From Pochonia chlamydosporia 170 (lineage: Eukaryota > Ascomycota > Sordariomycetes > Hypocreales > Clavicipitaceae), in NCBI RefSeq assembly GCF_001653235.2, contig NC_035791.1, positions 1,116,001-1,180,000 of the forward strand: a stretch of 64,000 nucleotides of DNA, in the 5' to 3' direction. Under the pieces are notes generated by a model. It had not been told where the DNA came from and searched no databases. It worked only from the letters and a program-made list of their open reading frames with translations. The translations under genes were made by a program, and so were the position numbers. Each line of letters starts with the position of its first letter. The stretch's first letter is position 1. Positions 33,757 to 44,283 of this stretch are shown in pieces.

Positions 33757-33764
33757 TATATAAA
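33757..33764 (+). promoter_or_regulatory. TATA-like element
   Basis: TATATAAA followed by G lies about 205 bases upstream of the alpha/beta-hydrolase ATG at 33969. Confidence 0.4.
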
Positions 33765-33968
33765 GGTCGTGGCTGCAGGTCGATGCCCACCCTTGTTTAT
33801 AACCTCGTCGAGTCTGGCAACTATTCCGAGTAGTTGTTCTCCTTGTCCTCCCTAACCACGCATCGCTCGGTATAAGTTCAGCATATCCCCTGCAGTCGAG
33901 TATTTACTCCAATCGGGGGCTCGGAATAACCCTGAACGGCAACTCAGGACGTGCATAAACAATACACA

Positions 33969-35219
33969 ATGTTCAAATCAACTCTTGTTTTGGTGTTGGC
34001 CACCGTGGCCGCCGCACGACAATGCCGAAACATAACCGTCCCAGTCTCCATCAGCTCACGGAACGGCGTTTTCGACCTGAGGCCACCTTCGACTGAAATT
34101 GAGGTTACCGACTTGTTCTTGGGTATGGCCTGGCCGGGAAATAATGGAACTGCCAACTTTCTTAAGGGCGTGAGTCTTGCACTGACGAGGGACTGGTGGT
34201 TCATGGTGACTGACCTGGGACATGATATAGTACAAAACAGTGTCTGGAAACTACAAACTTGCAGCCACATACTGCGAACCTGATAAAGGCCCTGGCCACG
34301 CCCTCCAGATTCTCACTCACGGTGTTGGTTTCGACCGCAGCTACTGGGACTTTCCATTCAACAACTACCACTACAGTTACGTGAATCGAGCCCTGGATGC
34401 CGGTTATTCAACGCTTACCTGGGACCGCCTGGGCATTGGCCACTCTTCGCACGGCGATCCCGTCAATGAGATCCAAATCTTCCTCGAAATTGCCGCTCTC
34501 AAGGCGCTAACCGATATTGCGCGTGGTGGACATCTCTGCGGCGTTCCGCACAAGTTTGACAAGACCGTTCACCTCGGACACTCGTTCGGCTCCGCCATGA
34601 CTTACGGTCTGACCGCCATGTACCCCAACATCACGAACGGCATTGTCCTCACGGGGTTCAGCCAAGTTCCTCAATTCATGGGCTATTTTGCCCTGGGTGG
34701 AAACTTTGCGCCCGTTAGTGACAACAAGGTTCTTGCCAAGCAATACGCAGTCGGCTACGTTGCCCCCAAGGACAGCATCGGTGTTCACATCAACTTCTTC
34801 GGCCCCGGAGACTTTGATCCTGAGATGCTCCAGGCTGCTACCATGACGGGCCAGCCAGCAGCTATTGGAGAATTGTTGACTGTTGGCTCTGGCCCCAAGT
34901 CTAGCGACTTTTCCGGCCCTGTCATGATCATCACTGGTGGTAAGTATTTTATCCGCACCAGAACTACTCTCCTGAGTCCACTGGGCTAATGATGTGCTTT
35001 ACAGATCGCGACATCCCTTTCTGCGGTGGCAACTGCATGAACACCATGGCCATCAACGGCCGTGCCCCCAACCTGATTGAATACTCCAAGAACAGCTTCA
35101 AGAAAGCATCTGCCTTCAACGCCACTGTCGTACCTAAAGCAGGCCACGGTCTAAACTTCAACTCCAACGCACCAGAAGCCTACAAGGCCATCACCGACTT
35201 TATCAAAGCTCATTTGTAA
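33969..35219 (+). CDS. Secreted alpha/beta-hydrolase
   Basis: Three exons (33969-34169, 34231-34939, 35005-35219) with introns of 61 and 65 nt give 374 aa. A signal peptide (MFKSTLVLVLATVAAARQC) opens the protein. The oxyanion region is ILTHGVGFDRSYWD, the nucleophile elbow is LGHSFGSA with Ser185, and DRDIPFC around 304-310 and KAGHGLNF with His351 are the likely acid and base, so the triad looks complete. Several N-glycosylation sequons are present. Fungal relatives are annotated as secreted alpha/beta hydrolases or lipase-like enzymes without known substrate. The splice at 34939/35005 restores the Asp loop, which supports the third exon. Confidence 0.88.
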
Positions 35220-35859
35220 ACGCGGGCACGCAACAACAAAATACTTTGCAACCGCACCTTTTTTATGTTTTCTAGTACATAGTTCGGGACCAGTATTTAC
35301 ACAACCCCTGGTTAAGATTCCCTTTAATGTTTGTCATTGAATATTTATACATAGAATAAACACAATTTGAATGCATTTTCCCGTTACCACAACAAATCCA
35401 ACCTTACCCTCCACCGCCACCACACTTCATTATTTGATAATAAACAAACATGCAATGTACGCGAGTTTCCACATTCAGCTCACATCACCCCTGCAAAACA
35501 ACCCTTACTCCCGAAAGAAGCAACCCACCAAGACATACAGCTCCAACCACCAATTGTGTCGACGTTCGTATTTCCAACCAACAATGTGTGAAACTTGCTA
35601 GAAGAAAGACCAAAGTGAAGGTGGTGTTATATCCATGGTTGCACATCCGGTTGTACTCCCCGTGCATGGGTGCGACGATGCGAGATTGCCGAGTGACGTG
35701 CATATGGAAGGGAAATTGGCAGTGTGACCAGTCTTGGCATTTCGCTGTAGTTACACGCTACACAACTTTTGTCTACCTGATGGATATTACAAAGAATTTA
35801 GGTTTGAGGTCATCAGACAGACTTGAATATGAGATGGGTGATGATCCAGGCTATTTACA
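35220..35859. other. Convergent intergenic region
   Basis: Between the 3' ends of the hydrolase gene (plus) and the histidine phosphatase gene (minus). Open stretches on plus are A/C-rich and low in complexity; I do not support a gene. Confidence 0.5.
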
Positions 35860-36643
35860 TCAAGGACCCTTGTATCTCATATGAGGCCCAAAGTCTTCAA
35901 ACACCTGCTCTCTCCAAGCGGCTTGTTCCTCGTCCGTCGGTCTAGCCTGATGTCCTTTCCGCCGACGCCAACTCTCGTCTGTTTCACGGAGCTTAACTTC
36001 ATTGGAACCTCCATCCACAAACTGGTAGGATCGATAGTCGCAGTTTGCCCAAGTTGAACCTACATAACCTCATTAGCACAGCTTACAAAAAGTAGATCAA
36101 CTACTCACGCCTTTGAAGCGAAACACCCTCCCAATCATCCGTCAGAAAATGAACATAACCGCCGTGAGAAACACAAACAGCTTGTCCGTCCCCATCCCCA
36201 AGAATCTCCTTCAACGACCGTCTCGTCACCCTCGCCCGCTCAACGACTTTCTCAATCTCAGGCGCGAAGAAGCTTCCCTCACTTTTATCCGTCCAACTCG
36301 GCGACACGGACGAAAAGTCAACCGTGTCACCGAATTCAGCGCGGAGGACATCCACGCTAGATCCCGTGTCGTTCGGTGCGTCAGACGTCTCTTGTAGTAG
36401 GTCAATTGCACGGACTGGTGCTAGTGTATCGTTTGAGAATGCGTGTAGGCATGTTTGTAAGGCGCGCCGCATGGGCGAGGCAGCGAGGAGTGTCAGTTGC
36501 GCGTGATGGGGGAAGGATGCGCGGAGGGAGGCGCATTGAGCGATGCCCGTTGGTGTGAGTTCTGGGTCGACTAGGGCGTCGTTTCCGGGGAACACGTTGT
36601 GTAGGCCTTGTGCGTGACGGACGATGTGGATGATCGGTGGCAT
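35860..36643 (-). CDS. Histidine phosphatase (phosphoglycerate-mutase-like)
   Basis: Two exons (36643-36109, 36059-35860) with a 49-nt intron (donor GTGAGT, branch GCTAAT, acceptor GTAG) give 244 aa. The catalytic RHG-type motif is near the start (MPPIIHIVRHAQGLHN, His10 as phospho-acceptor). Downstream are ELTPTGIAQC, LLAASPMRRALQTC and VCVSHGGYVHFL, the second catalytic His segment. Exon 2 supplies the conserved tail STWANCDYRSYQF, which proves the splice. Members act as phosphomonoesterases on small metabolites; true glycolytic mutase activity is unlikely because the RHGE motif is changed to RHAQ. The start is the first ATG in frame (36643). Confidence 0.88.
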
Positions 36644-37788
36644 GTTGAAGGGTCGGTGATGGTGTTGTGAGGGTTGGGTTGGGTTGGTGGTTTCAGCTTC
36701 TTGTGGTTGGCGGTTAGCCACGGTGGCAGGTAACGGGATAGTTGCTTTTTATTGGAGTTTTGGCGACTCATAACGTATGAGTTGCGTTGATTAAATTGAG
36801 CATCATGGTTTGTGATTTGGTTAATTGTTGCCGTTGTCGGCCATACGTTGGATGAGTCACAGGCTGGTAGCGACAAGGATGGTGGTTGAATTCTGTTGAG
36901 GGCAGATTTTGCCCAATTGTTTCAGTCATCGTGATGCTGAATTTATGATAACAATTGGTATAATTTAAAGATGAATGCCGAATGAGTTATCAGATGCCTA
37001 ACATTTGACAGCTTAAGCACACCTCATCCGTTCCAATTCCAACTGTCACTTGACAATCCCAATCCCTGAACACAAAAGTGATGGGCATGCCCGAGGAACT
37101 ATTTTCATGTCATTTGTTTTTCTGAAATTTCTGAAATTAGTGTGAAGGAGGCGATCACTGCTGTAGACTCTCGTCCTTCATGTAACCTGTAGCCCACTCA
37201 AGCTGCATGAAGATGTTCGTTGCTACCAGATCTACATCCGCGTCAACACATCAATGAATTCACATGCACTCAGGAACAACCGGAATTTCGTTAAACATGC
37301 AATTTATCATTCATGATTACAAGTCAGAGACTTACATCACAGTCCCCTTATCCCCGAAGTCAGATCGGGCTCTGCCCATCACCAGATTCCTCCAACCCCG
37401 TCATCTCAAGCTTGCATCATCAACAGGTAAATCTGTGCAACGTACTTTTTCAATCACCGCGGGCTCTTCCCACCATGCAAGTATTATCAACAATGAGGCG
37501 CATAATCCCCTCACTGCCGCCCCGCCTCGAAACCTAATCCCATAACTGCAGCATATCACCGCTTACGAAACTGGCTGACTATTGGATTGGCAATCTTCAC
37601 TTGTAACTACGTCCAATGTGCCACTCACGCCACGACTGTTGATGCGGTTACAAGTTCATCTAGCCGGCTAATCCGTCGCTCCTACAAACACCGTAATTGT
37701 AATATAAAAGCGCCAGCGCCTCGTTCTCCTAAAAACACCATCAACTTCGAACATCTTAACATCATCATTAAATAGCACAACCTACACA
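36644..37788. other. Intergenic, 1.1 kb, divergent promoters
   Basis: Divergent upstream region of the phosphatase gene (minus) and the DUF1348 gene (plus). No gene is seen; a TATAAAA lies at 37704. Confidence 0.5.
37704..37710 (+). promoter_or_regulatory. TATA box of DUF1348 gene
   Basis: TATAAAA lies about 80 bases before the ATG at 37789, a plausible core promoter position. Confidence 0.45.
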
Positions 37789-38309
37789 ATGAGCCAAGGA
37801 AAACCGCCATATCCCCCCTTCACAGCCGACTCTGCAAAAGTCAAAGTCAAAGCCGCCCAAGACACATGGAACACCAAGTACGAACTCCCCCCCCCCCCCC
37901 CCCCCCCCACATTCACTTCTTAGCTAACACGCATAGAAACCCCCAAGTCGTCAAGATGGCATACACCGAAGACTCCATCTGGCGCAACCGGGACCACTTC
38001 CTCGTCGGCCGCGACGAAATCCAGTCCTTCCTCACCAAGAAGTGGGAGCGGGAGCAGGGGTACCGTCTGCGCAAGGAACTCTTCGCATTTACGGACAATA
38101 AAATCGCCGTACAGTTTTGGTATGAGTGGCATGATGCGGCGGGACAGTGGTGGCGCACGTATGGGCTGGAGGATTGGACTTTTGCGGATGATGGGTTGAT
38201 GAGGAAGAGGCAGATGAGTGGGAATGATGTCAGGATTGGGGAGGAGGAGCGGTGGTTTAAGGAGGGGGTTGATGTGAATGACGTGGATATTTCTGAGAAA
38301 CATTGGTGA
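37789..38309 (+). CDS. DUF1348 / NTF2-like small protein
   Basis: Two exons (37789-37877, 37937-38309) with a 59-nt intron give 153 aa. Without splicing the C tract reads as a false polyproline insert. With it, the junction reads DTWNTKNPQVVKMAYTEDS, the expected opening of the family. The rest carries WRNRDHFLVGRDEI, KKWEREQGYRLRKELFAF and WYEWHDAAGQWWRTYG, all typical of DUF1348 (PF07080), a SnoaL/NTF2-like alpha+beta cone fold. The biochemical role is not known; the fold often binds or isomerises small molecules. No signal peptide, so it is cytosolic. Confidence 0.88.
37887..37908 (+). repeat. 22-C homopolymer inside an intron
   Basis: Twenty-two consecutive C bases fill over a third of the 59-nt intron, ten bases after its donor and before the branch GCTAAC at 37923. 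Such tracts slip in replication and in sequencing, so the true length may vary. Confidence 0.9.
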
Positions 38310-39054
38310 CATGGGACTTTCCATGCGTGCTTGAGGTGTTATCCACGATGTTGTGTCTATCTGGAAGTTTTATAGTTTCATTGTATGATGGATACTTGGA
38401 CTGAAGATTCGGATGATGCCAGGATGTTAATGGGAATCTCGTATGCAATATCGTATAATTCCAATACATTAGGTTAAGAACGCGGAATGTGAGAAGTCTG
38501 TACGAGTTGGCCACGACCTTTTTACCAAAGCAAAGAATACGATATTCTCACCAATTTAAAGTGAATGTTTACATATACAAGCAGGTCAGGCTAAGCACAA
38601 TCACTTCAAGCCACCCCGTTATATATAAATGCATGCATTTCTAGGACTGTAAAAAGCAAAAGCTTCAACTATGTAAAGATGTTCGCTTCAGATGGGCCGA
38701 CTCATACCCAGACAAGCTGGTATACAAGGTAATCATGCCAGTGATGCTCACGTCTGCAGCTGCCAGCATCCAGTGCAACCTATAACAATACAGTTGCCAT
38801 GCAGGATTCTATCCCATCCAAAACTGTCGCTATGAGAAAACAATTAAAAAAGAATACAGAAACCCCACCAATGAGAGCCAGAATCTATCATTCAAGAAAG
38901 AAAAATAAAAATAGTCATACTGGGCTTTTGAGGACCAGTCCGAGGTGAGGCGTTCCCACCAAGAAACCCATGCTGTGGATGAATTCCCCCATATTAAATA
39001 TGTCTTCTTGTCGAAATCCCGGCGGCACACGGGGGGATCCCTTTGGCGGACCTG
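38310..39054. other. Convergent intergenic region
   Basis: Between 3' ends of the DUF1348 gene and the unknown minus-strand gene. Nothing else is seen. Confidence 0.5.
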
Positions 39055-40056
39055 CTACGAGTCGTCACCCAGCACGACCCAGGCATCTGCAGGTGAGTTA
39101 TCTGCGTTCTCTTGCACCACTCTCTGCGAGGGAGCATCGTCCAGCTCGCCATCTGAGAAGCAGTCGTAATCTGAAAGAACATCAACCACCAAATCAGGAG
39201 GCTGTGAAGTGTCGACATCAAAAGAAGGCTGTGAGTTGGCAAGTTCGTAAATGACACGCAGAGGAGGTTGCGACTCGGCCGAGTCATGAGGCGCATGTTG
39301 AATCGCCTCTTCGGGTTGCGGGTAAGTTAGCGACATGAGGTACTGAGCAATAACCTCATCGTCGCCTAGATCGGAAAAGGAGAGATCGAGATGCAAGGCG
39401 TGGTTTCCGAACCCACCCTTGGCGACCTTGTGCTTCCGCGCCCGCTTAGCGGGGCGGATCGAATAGAGAGGCTCATCATGCTGGATGCTGTTCAAGTCGA
39501 AGCTGTCGCCACCGCTGCGGTTCTGCTCGTCGTTATCGTAGAGCAGTCCCATGCGGTAGAGATCAGCGACCTGCTGGTCTTCGTTGCCAGGCTCGGCGCG
39601 GCGGCGAACGTGCACCTTGGCAGTAGATGCATCTCGGAAAGCGTCTTCTCTCTCGAGCGTTGGTCGTCGAACGAGACGATATCGATCTGAAGGCAGTTCG
39701 ATGTCGCTGTAGGCGAGTTCCCGGCCGTCGTCTTGGCTATCTATTTTGCGGCGAATGGGACCATTATGGGTAGGGAGCTCGTCACCTCGATAAGCTGACT
39801 TGCCGATGTTGTAGTAATAGTTGCGTAGGTCCTGCTGGATGTGAGGGCGCAGACTGGCTTTGTCAAGCTGGCTGTGATCTTGCTGGCAGTCAGGGAAGAT
39901 GTTGATCTGGCCGCTTTCAACGAGATGCTTGGCACCGGCACGGACGAGGCGGTTGAGAGAACGATATTGTGGCTTGAGACCACGGCGATGATACTGTCGT
40001 CTCTGCGCTAAGCGAAGAGCATCCTCTCCAGAGAGGCTGTCGGGGATGGAAGTCAT
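39055..40056 (-). CDS. Unrecognised acidic hydrophilic protein
   Basis: A 333-aa single-exon product from ATG 40056; the frame is open upstream to 40236 but without an ATG. I do not recognise a domain. The N-terminal third is basic (EDALRLAQRRQYHRRGLKPQ), the middle carries an SDRYRLVRRPTLEREDAF segment, and a basic patch resembling a nuclear signal (RPAKRARKHKVAKGG) precedes an acidic C-terminus rich in Asp, Glu and Ser. No membrane span or signal peptide. Codon choice is coding-like throughout. A nuclear or regulatory role is only a guess from composition. Confidence 0.6.
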   Translation of the reverse strand: MTSIPDSLSGEDALRLAQRRQYHRRGLKPQYRSLNRLVRAGAKHLVESGQINIFPDCQQDHSQLDKASLRPHIQQDLRNYYYNIGKSAYRGDELPTHNGPIRRKIDSQDDGRELAYSDIELPSDRYRLVRRPTLEREDAFRDASTAKVHVRRRAEPGNEDQQVADLYRMGLLYDNDEQNRSGGDSFDLNSIQHDEPLYSIRPAKRARKHKVAKGGFGNHALHLDLSFSDLGDDEVIAQYLMSLTYPQPEEAIQHAPHDSAESQPPLRVIYELANSQPSFDVDTSQPPDLVVDVLSDYDCFSDGELDDAPSQRVVQENADNSPADAWVVLGDDS

Positions 40057-41157
40057 TCTGAAACGCTGGACGCTGTTGTCGATCTTTATAGGTATATCGA
40101 AAATGATAGTTTTACGGGTCGTTATTGACAGCGTGTCCGATAACGTCGATACGTTTGGTGTTTTTCGACTTTGGAAAGTGGTGTTGGTGTGTAAGTTGTC
40201 AAGTAAGGGCGTTGTGTGGTGGGTAGTTGTCGTCAAGATGTCAAAATGGAAGGTTCAGGAACATAACACACACTCCTTCTTCGAAAAAGAGAGCTCTTTC
40301 GTTGTAAGGAGCAAGTGTTTGCTTAGGGCGCAGCAGTAGTGGTTGCTAGAATTCGCAAGAGTTCAGTAGAACCTGATGGACATCGTGAGAGCAGATAACA
40401 ATGGTATGGCCGTGGCGACTGGACTTATATCGGTCGGGTGCCTGCATCACAAGCTCGGGCGCTCATTGGCTGGCGATAGAGTCATCTGGGCTGCGCCTTG
40501 TCCGGCCATCCCATCCTGCGATCTTACAGCCATGAGATGCGGATGACGTGTGAGTCATGGGACGCCTTGCCATGGCATGGGCCAAAGAAGATGGTCAATG
40601 AGCCGTTGAATGCGTCAGCCACTCGGAGACGCAGTTGGCGGCGGGTGTGATGGTCATGGTCAAGGTCTTGGTCAAGGTCATGGTGTCACTGGCCCGGTCC
40701 CAGACTGCTTCAGATTCCGGGGTACACTCAGCGTTCTGGCCAAAGCGCCCCACTTTTAAACCCGTCTCTGCGCCCGCATTGGCCATGGCAGTGACGCTGC
40801 ACTTGCCGTAGCCTACTGGGCGTTTTCTCGCAACAGGCTGCGTTCAGCGGCCTTTCAGCTGCTACACCAAAACCGGTCGCTTCGAATGCCCGTTCATCGC
40901 CGAGCCATGTCTTCTGCCTTCGCTTTCCTACTTTTGGTCAAGCTCGCTAGGTCGCAAGGCTGACGAGTCTGTTCCGTCACTGCTGGTGTGCATCCATCGC
41001 CATATCGTCGAATGGCTGCTCTGGCATCCCTCCAGTGGCCTGGACCGTTCTTCTACTTCCAAGGCACTCACGAGTCTCGCAAACCCTGACACCCGGCCTG
41101 GACGAGCAACCATGCAAATGCGTGGGTATTTTTGGTTCTTGTTGGCTATATCCCATG
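40057..41157. other. Intergenic, 1.1 kb
   Basis: Upstream side of the unknown gene. It contains an imperfect GGTCAWGGT tandem at about 40650-40684. Several overlapping open stretches on both strands lack motifs. Confidence 0.45.
40650..40684. repeat. Short tandem/mirror repeat of GGTCAWGGT
   Basis: GGTCATGGTCAAGGTCTTGG followed by TCAAGGTCATGGT: about five degenerate copies of a 6-base unit (GGTCAT, GGTCAA, GGTCTT). On minus this reads as alternating Thr codons, so it might be part of a Thr-rich coding stretch. Confidence 0.5.
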
Positions 41158-41499
41158 CTACCAGAGTCTGGGAACAGGGCTGGCTTTCGCGTCACTGATT
41201 TGACTGATTTCATCTGGAACCGGAACGACCTTGATTGCCGTCACAGGTTGTCCAGGCCCAGTTCCAGCAAGGTTCTCGAGGCCGCCGAGAAGGCAGACAG
41301 GGACAATGACGTTCAGTTGACTATTCAGGTCCTCGCAACCTTGGACGATTGATCCAAACTTCACAAAGTCCAGATCACACTCACATCGAGCAATATACTG
41401 TTGCCAACTGGATGCTGCGAGTTTTCCGATAATGGGCCTGGCAACTTCGTGCTTACAACCGTATGTCTCGTATGGAGGACCAGACGTAGAGTCATCACC
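41158..41499 (-). CDS. Candidate 3' exon of an unrecognised protein
   Basis: An open minus-strand stretch ending at TAG (41158-41160) has coding-like C/G-ending codons over about 110 residues. It includes ETYGCKHEVARPIIGKL, a pair of cysteines in ARCECDLDFVKFG, QGCEDLNSQLNVIV and PVCLLGGLENLAGTG. It runs upstream to about 41532 without a convincing start, so 5' exon(s) would be needed; no signal peptide was found. I do not recognise the family. It may instead be a gene relic or chance. Boundaries are approximate. Confidence 0.35.
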   Translation of the reverse strand, partial: GDDSTSGPPYETYGCKHEVARPIIGKLAASSWQQYIARCECDLDFVKFGSIVQGCEDLNSQLNVIVPVCLLGGLENLAGTGPGQPVTAIKVVPVPDEISQISDAKASPVPRLW

Positions 41500-41532
41500 C
41501 GCACAAAGACCACGTCGAGTCACAACCCTCAA

Positions 41533-42217
41533 TGTTCTTCCTCATCAAGGTTGAACGTGGCCCGCCTCTCCATGCGTCACTTTCAGTGCCTGGCTAACGA
41601 GCTTTCGTTTGACGTCTAAACTCTCAATACGAAAAGTAATGCTACTCACAAGTCCCCAACTTTAGATTGTGCAGGAGATTCTACGGCTGAAACTTTCAAC
41701 CAACCAAGTGATGTCATGATTTTGGCGCGACACTCAGAATCCGCGACACTCCTTCCCTGGCCATCGAGGAAACAGGCTCAAGTCAGGACATGCGCATAAT
41801 TAGCCTCTCAATTTTATTTATGCATCTCTCCATGCCTACCTGCACTCATTGAAACGAGGCGTGATGTGGATCTATCAGCCCATGGCAACGCCTTGGGGAT
41901 GTTGATGACCTTCAGGGTAGGGGAGGTAGAAGGCGAATTCCATGTGCGCTGAGAAGCAATTTCAGCTGCGTGAAGGTATCTCTGGTTGGCTGATCTCCTG
42001 TTACCCGATCAATATGCACAGTAAATGAGCTGGCTGGTCTCGAAGTGTGGCCTCACTCCTGCGCCACTGCCCAATATTGACGCCCATGCCGCCTCACCCT
42101 CTTCACAGTCTCGTCTGAGCCGTCTCTATATTTGAACAACGGCTATGAATTCTCTGATATCAAATTTCTAATACGAGCCATGGATTTTTAAGGTGTAAGC
42201 TACTGCAACCTCACATT
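41533..42217. other. Intergenic, upstream of HET gene
   Basis: Presumed promoter of the HET-domain gene and possible unresolved 5' part of the minus-strand candidate. Nothing else is seen. Confidence 0.45.
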
Positions 42218-43921
42218 ATGCCGATTCGGCTGATCAATACCGCCACCTTAAGTCTCAAAGAGTTTATGGGAGAAATACCTGACTATGCAATTCTTTCTCA
42301 TACTTGGGTGACGGATGAAGAAGTGACTTTTCAGGAAATAGATGGCATCTCTCGCGATCCTGATCATTCGGCTACAAAGAAATCGGGATATCATAAGATA
42401 CGAGCGACGTGCGAAACATGCCGTGGCCATGGATTCCAATACGTCTGGATTGACACTTGTTGCATCGACAAGTCAAGCAGTGCTGAGCTAAATGAGGCCA
42501 TTAACTCCATGTTCAAGTGGTATGAGAATGCAAAAACATGCTACGTTTATCTGGCAGACCTCACAGCTAAACCTAGCTACACCGAGTCGCTGAAGCATTG
42601 CCGATGGTTGACTCGTGGTTGGTGCCTCCAAGAGCTACTTGCACCCCGGGATGTGAGATTCTATGGCGCGAATTGGGATTTTATCGGCACAAAGATCGAG
42701 CTGCAGGAAACGCTCTCAGATTTGACGGGCATTGATGATGATGTCCTCAATGGGAATACACCCTTACATGCCATTCCGGTGGCAAGGCGGATGTCCTGGG
42801 CAGCGAGAAGGAACACAACGAGAATGGAAGATACTGCATACTGTCTGCTTGGCATATTCGACATCAACATGCCCATGCTCTATGGAGAAGGTGAAAAAGC
42901 ATTTCTGCGACTTCAGGAAGAAATCATCCGGCGTTCCAATGATCTGTCGATCTTCTGCCATTCAGAACTACTAGCCGGACCTCTTCCGGAGAGAGAGGAA
43001 GAAGAAGAGGACGCATCATGGCACTCCCAGTATCAAGATCTTTTTGCACAGTCGCCGGCAGATTTTGGTCTCTGCGGAAATGTTGTCGCCAAGATGTCCC
43101 CGTCGTTGTCTCTCGATGTCTTTGAGCTGACAAATGTCGGGCTTCATTTCAAAGACGTGAGCCTCCACCTATACAAGGAGCTCGATGAGCGGCCAGATGG
43201 TACTGAAGTCGGGTACCAAGTCTTTGGATTATACGGGATCCAGCTGAAGTGTTCTTCCTGGCCTCGTCGGACACAGTGCTGCATGTACCTGCGCAAGGTC
43301 GGACCAGGACTCTACGTGAGGGTCCGAGTCAATACTGATTTCTTTTGGCAACTCAGTGATACTTCGAATGAAGAGATATACATTCTCCCGAAAATCACCA
43401 CTGAGATTCGACCGAGACTAGACAGGTCTCACGATAATGCTATTCAATTCAGACTGGAAGGTGCGCTTAAATGGTGCATCCTTGGGGACCCAGTTCCACA
43501 TGACCGATGGGATGCTCCCACTTCCCAGTTTTTGAATTTTGCATCATCGTCGTTTCGCGGGTATGTTGGGGTTCGGGTCGGTTCTAATCCATTCTTTTCC
43601 GAAGTGGAAAGGATAAACATTTACGTGGTTTGTGGGCAACGACCCCATCCTTTCGGTGTTTGGGTTCACCTGGTTAGCGAAGAGCATTTGCAAGAGAGCA
43701 TCAGGGGATTTGGCAACGTGCTTTTGGCTCTTCCGAGTTTGATTGCTCCTCTTAAGCGCTTTCCGTCTGATCTGGCCAGCCTTCAGGTCAGCGACAAGAG
43801 ATTTTATGCACAAGTGCGACACCTCCCTTCTAGATCGCCGCGATTCATTGTCACCCTTACTTGTGAGTATGGGACCGGCGAAAATTCTCCGTCTGACTCA
43901 GAAATGGGCGAGGGTACGTAG
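42218..43921 (+). CDS. HET (heterokaryon incompatibility) domain protein
   Basis: A 567-aa single-exon protein with a complete N-terminal HET domain. YAILSHTWVTDEEVTF (about residues 24-39) starts it; GFQYVWIDTCCIDKSSSAEL, LTRGWCLQELLAPRDVRFY and RMSWAARRNTTRMEDTAYCL follow, ending with LYGEGEKAFLRLQEEIIR near 225-245. The C-terminal 320 residues have no repeat or STAND domain I can see and resemble the variable tails of other HET proteins. The family triggers cell death on contact between incompatible strains, or signals in fungal innate immunity. No second HET partner lies next to it. Confidence 0.93.
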   Translation: MPIRLINTATLSLKEFMGEIPDYAILSHTWVTDEEVTFQEIDGISRDPDHSATKKSGYHKIRATCETCRGHGFQYVWIDTCCIDKSSSAELNEAINSMFKWYENAKTCYVYLADLTAKPSYTESLKHCRWLTRGWCLQELLAPRDVRFYGANWDFIGTKIELQETLSDLTGIDDDVLNGNTPLHAIPVARRMSWAARRNTTRMEDTAYCLLGIFDINMPMLYGEGEKAFLRLQEEIIRRSNDLSIFCHSELLAGPLPEREEEEEDASWHSQYQDLFAQSPADFGLCGNVVAKMSPSLSLDVFELTNVGLHFKDVSLHLYKELDERPDGTEVGYQVFGLYGIQLKCSSWPRRTQCCMYLRKVGPGLYVRVRVNTDFFWQLSDTSNEEIYILPKITTEIRPRLDRSHDNAIQFRLEGALKWCILGDPVPHDRWDAPTSQFLNFASSSFRGYVGVRVGSNPFFSEVERINIYVVCGQRPHPFGVWVHLVSEEHLQESIRGFGNVLLALPSLIAPLKRFPSDLASLQVSDKRFYAQVRHLPSRSPRFIVTLTCEYGTGENSPSDSEMGEGT

Positions 43922-44283
43922 TAGTAGCCTCATCTCAACACAGGGTAAGACCTAAGTTGCTCTATCAAATGAATAAATATCTCCAATAGAGACAAGACGC
44001 CTGCCAATCAATCTGTATTCCACAACTTGCACGACAGCCCCCATTCAGACGACTGGTTTGCACAAGCTATTCAGTGATTCGGCTACGGCACATTACATCT
44101 CCTGTGTAATTGTGTAAGTAAAAATGTATGTAGCTAACGACGAACCTCATGATTTAAGAGGCGGATCGCAAAATAGCCTCACGTCGCCTTAATTCACAGT
44201 CACTGCAAAATATCCTCACTCGAGCTCGTTGTATGCTTTGTTATTACAATAACTCAACCACCCAGACATTCTATTCACATCCA
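43922..44283. other. Short convergent gap
   Basis: Between the 3' ends of the HET gene (plus) and the NmrA-like gene (minus). Nothing seen. Confidence 0.5.

Larger units (their letters stand above)
30838..33968. other. Intergenic, 3.1 kb gene-poor region
   Basis: The largest empty stretch. Open stretches on both strands are short. A 51-codon open segment at 33272-33427 reads like a worn coding relic. A perfect 9-bp palindrome sits at 33488-33507 and a TATA-like site at 33757. I see no gene I can defend. Confidence 0.5.

Noticed and set aside
35367..35884. Overlapping plus-strand open stretches after the hydrolase gene
   Set aside because: A/C-rich, three frames open together, and they run into the convergent phosphatase gene's last exon.
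37866..37936. Polyproline segment in the DUF1348 frame
   Set aside because: It is intronic sequence; the spliced protein matches the family without it.
40595..40786. 63-codon minus-strand stretch with alternating Thr and two Cys
   Set aside because: No signal peptide or linked exon; the Thr run is explained by the GGTCAW repeat.
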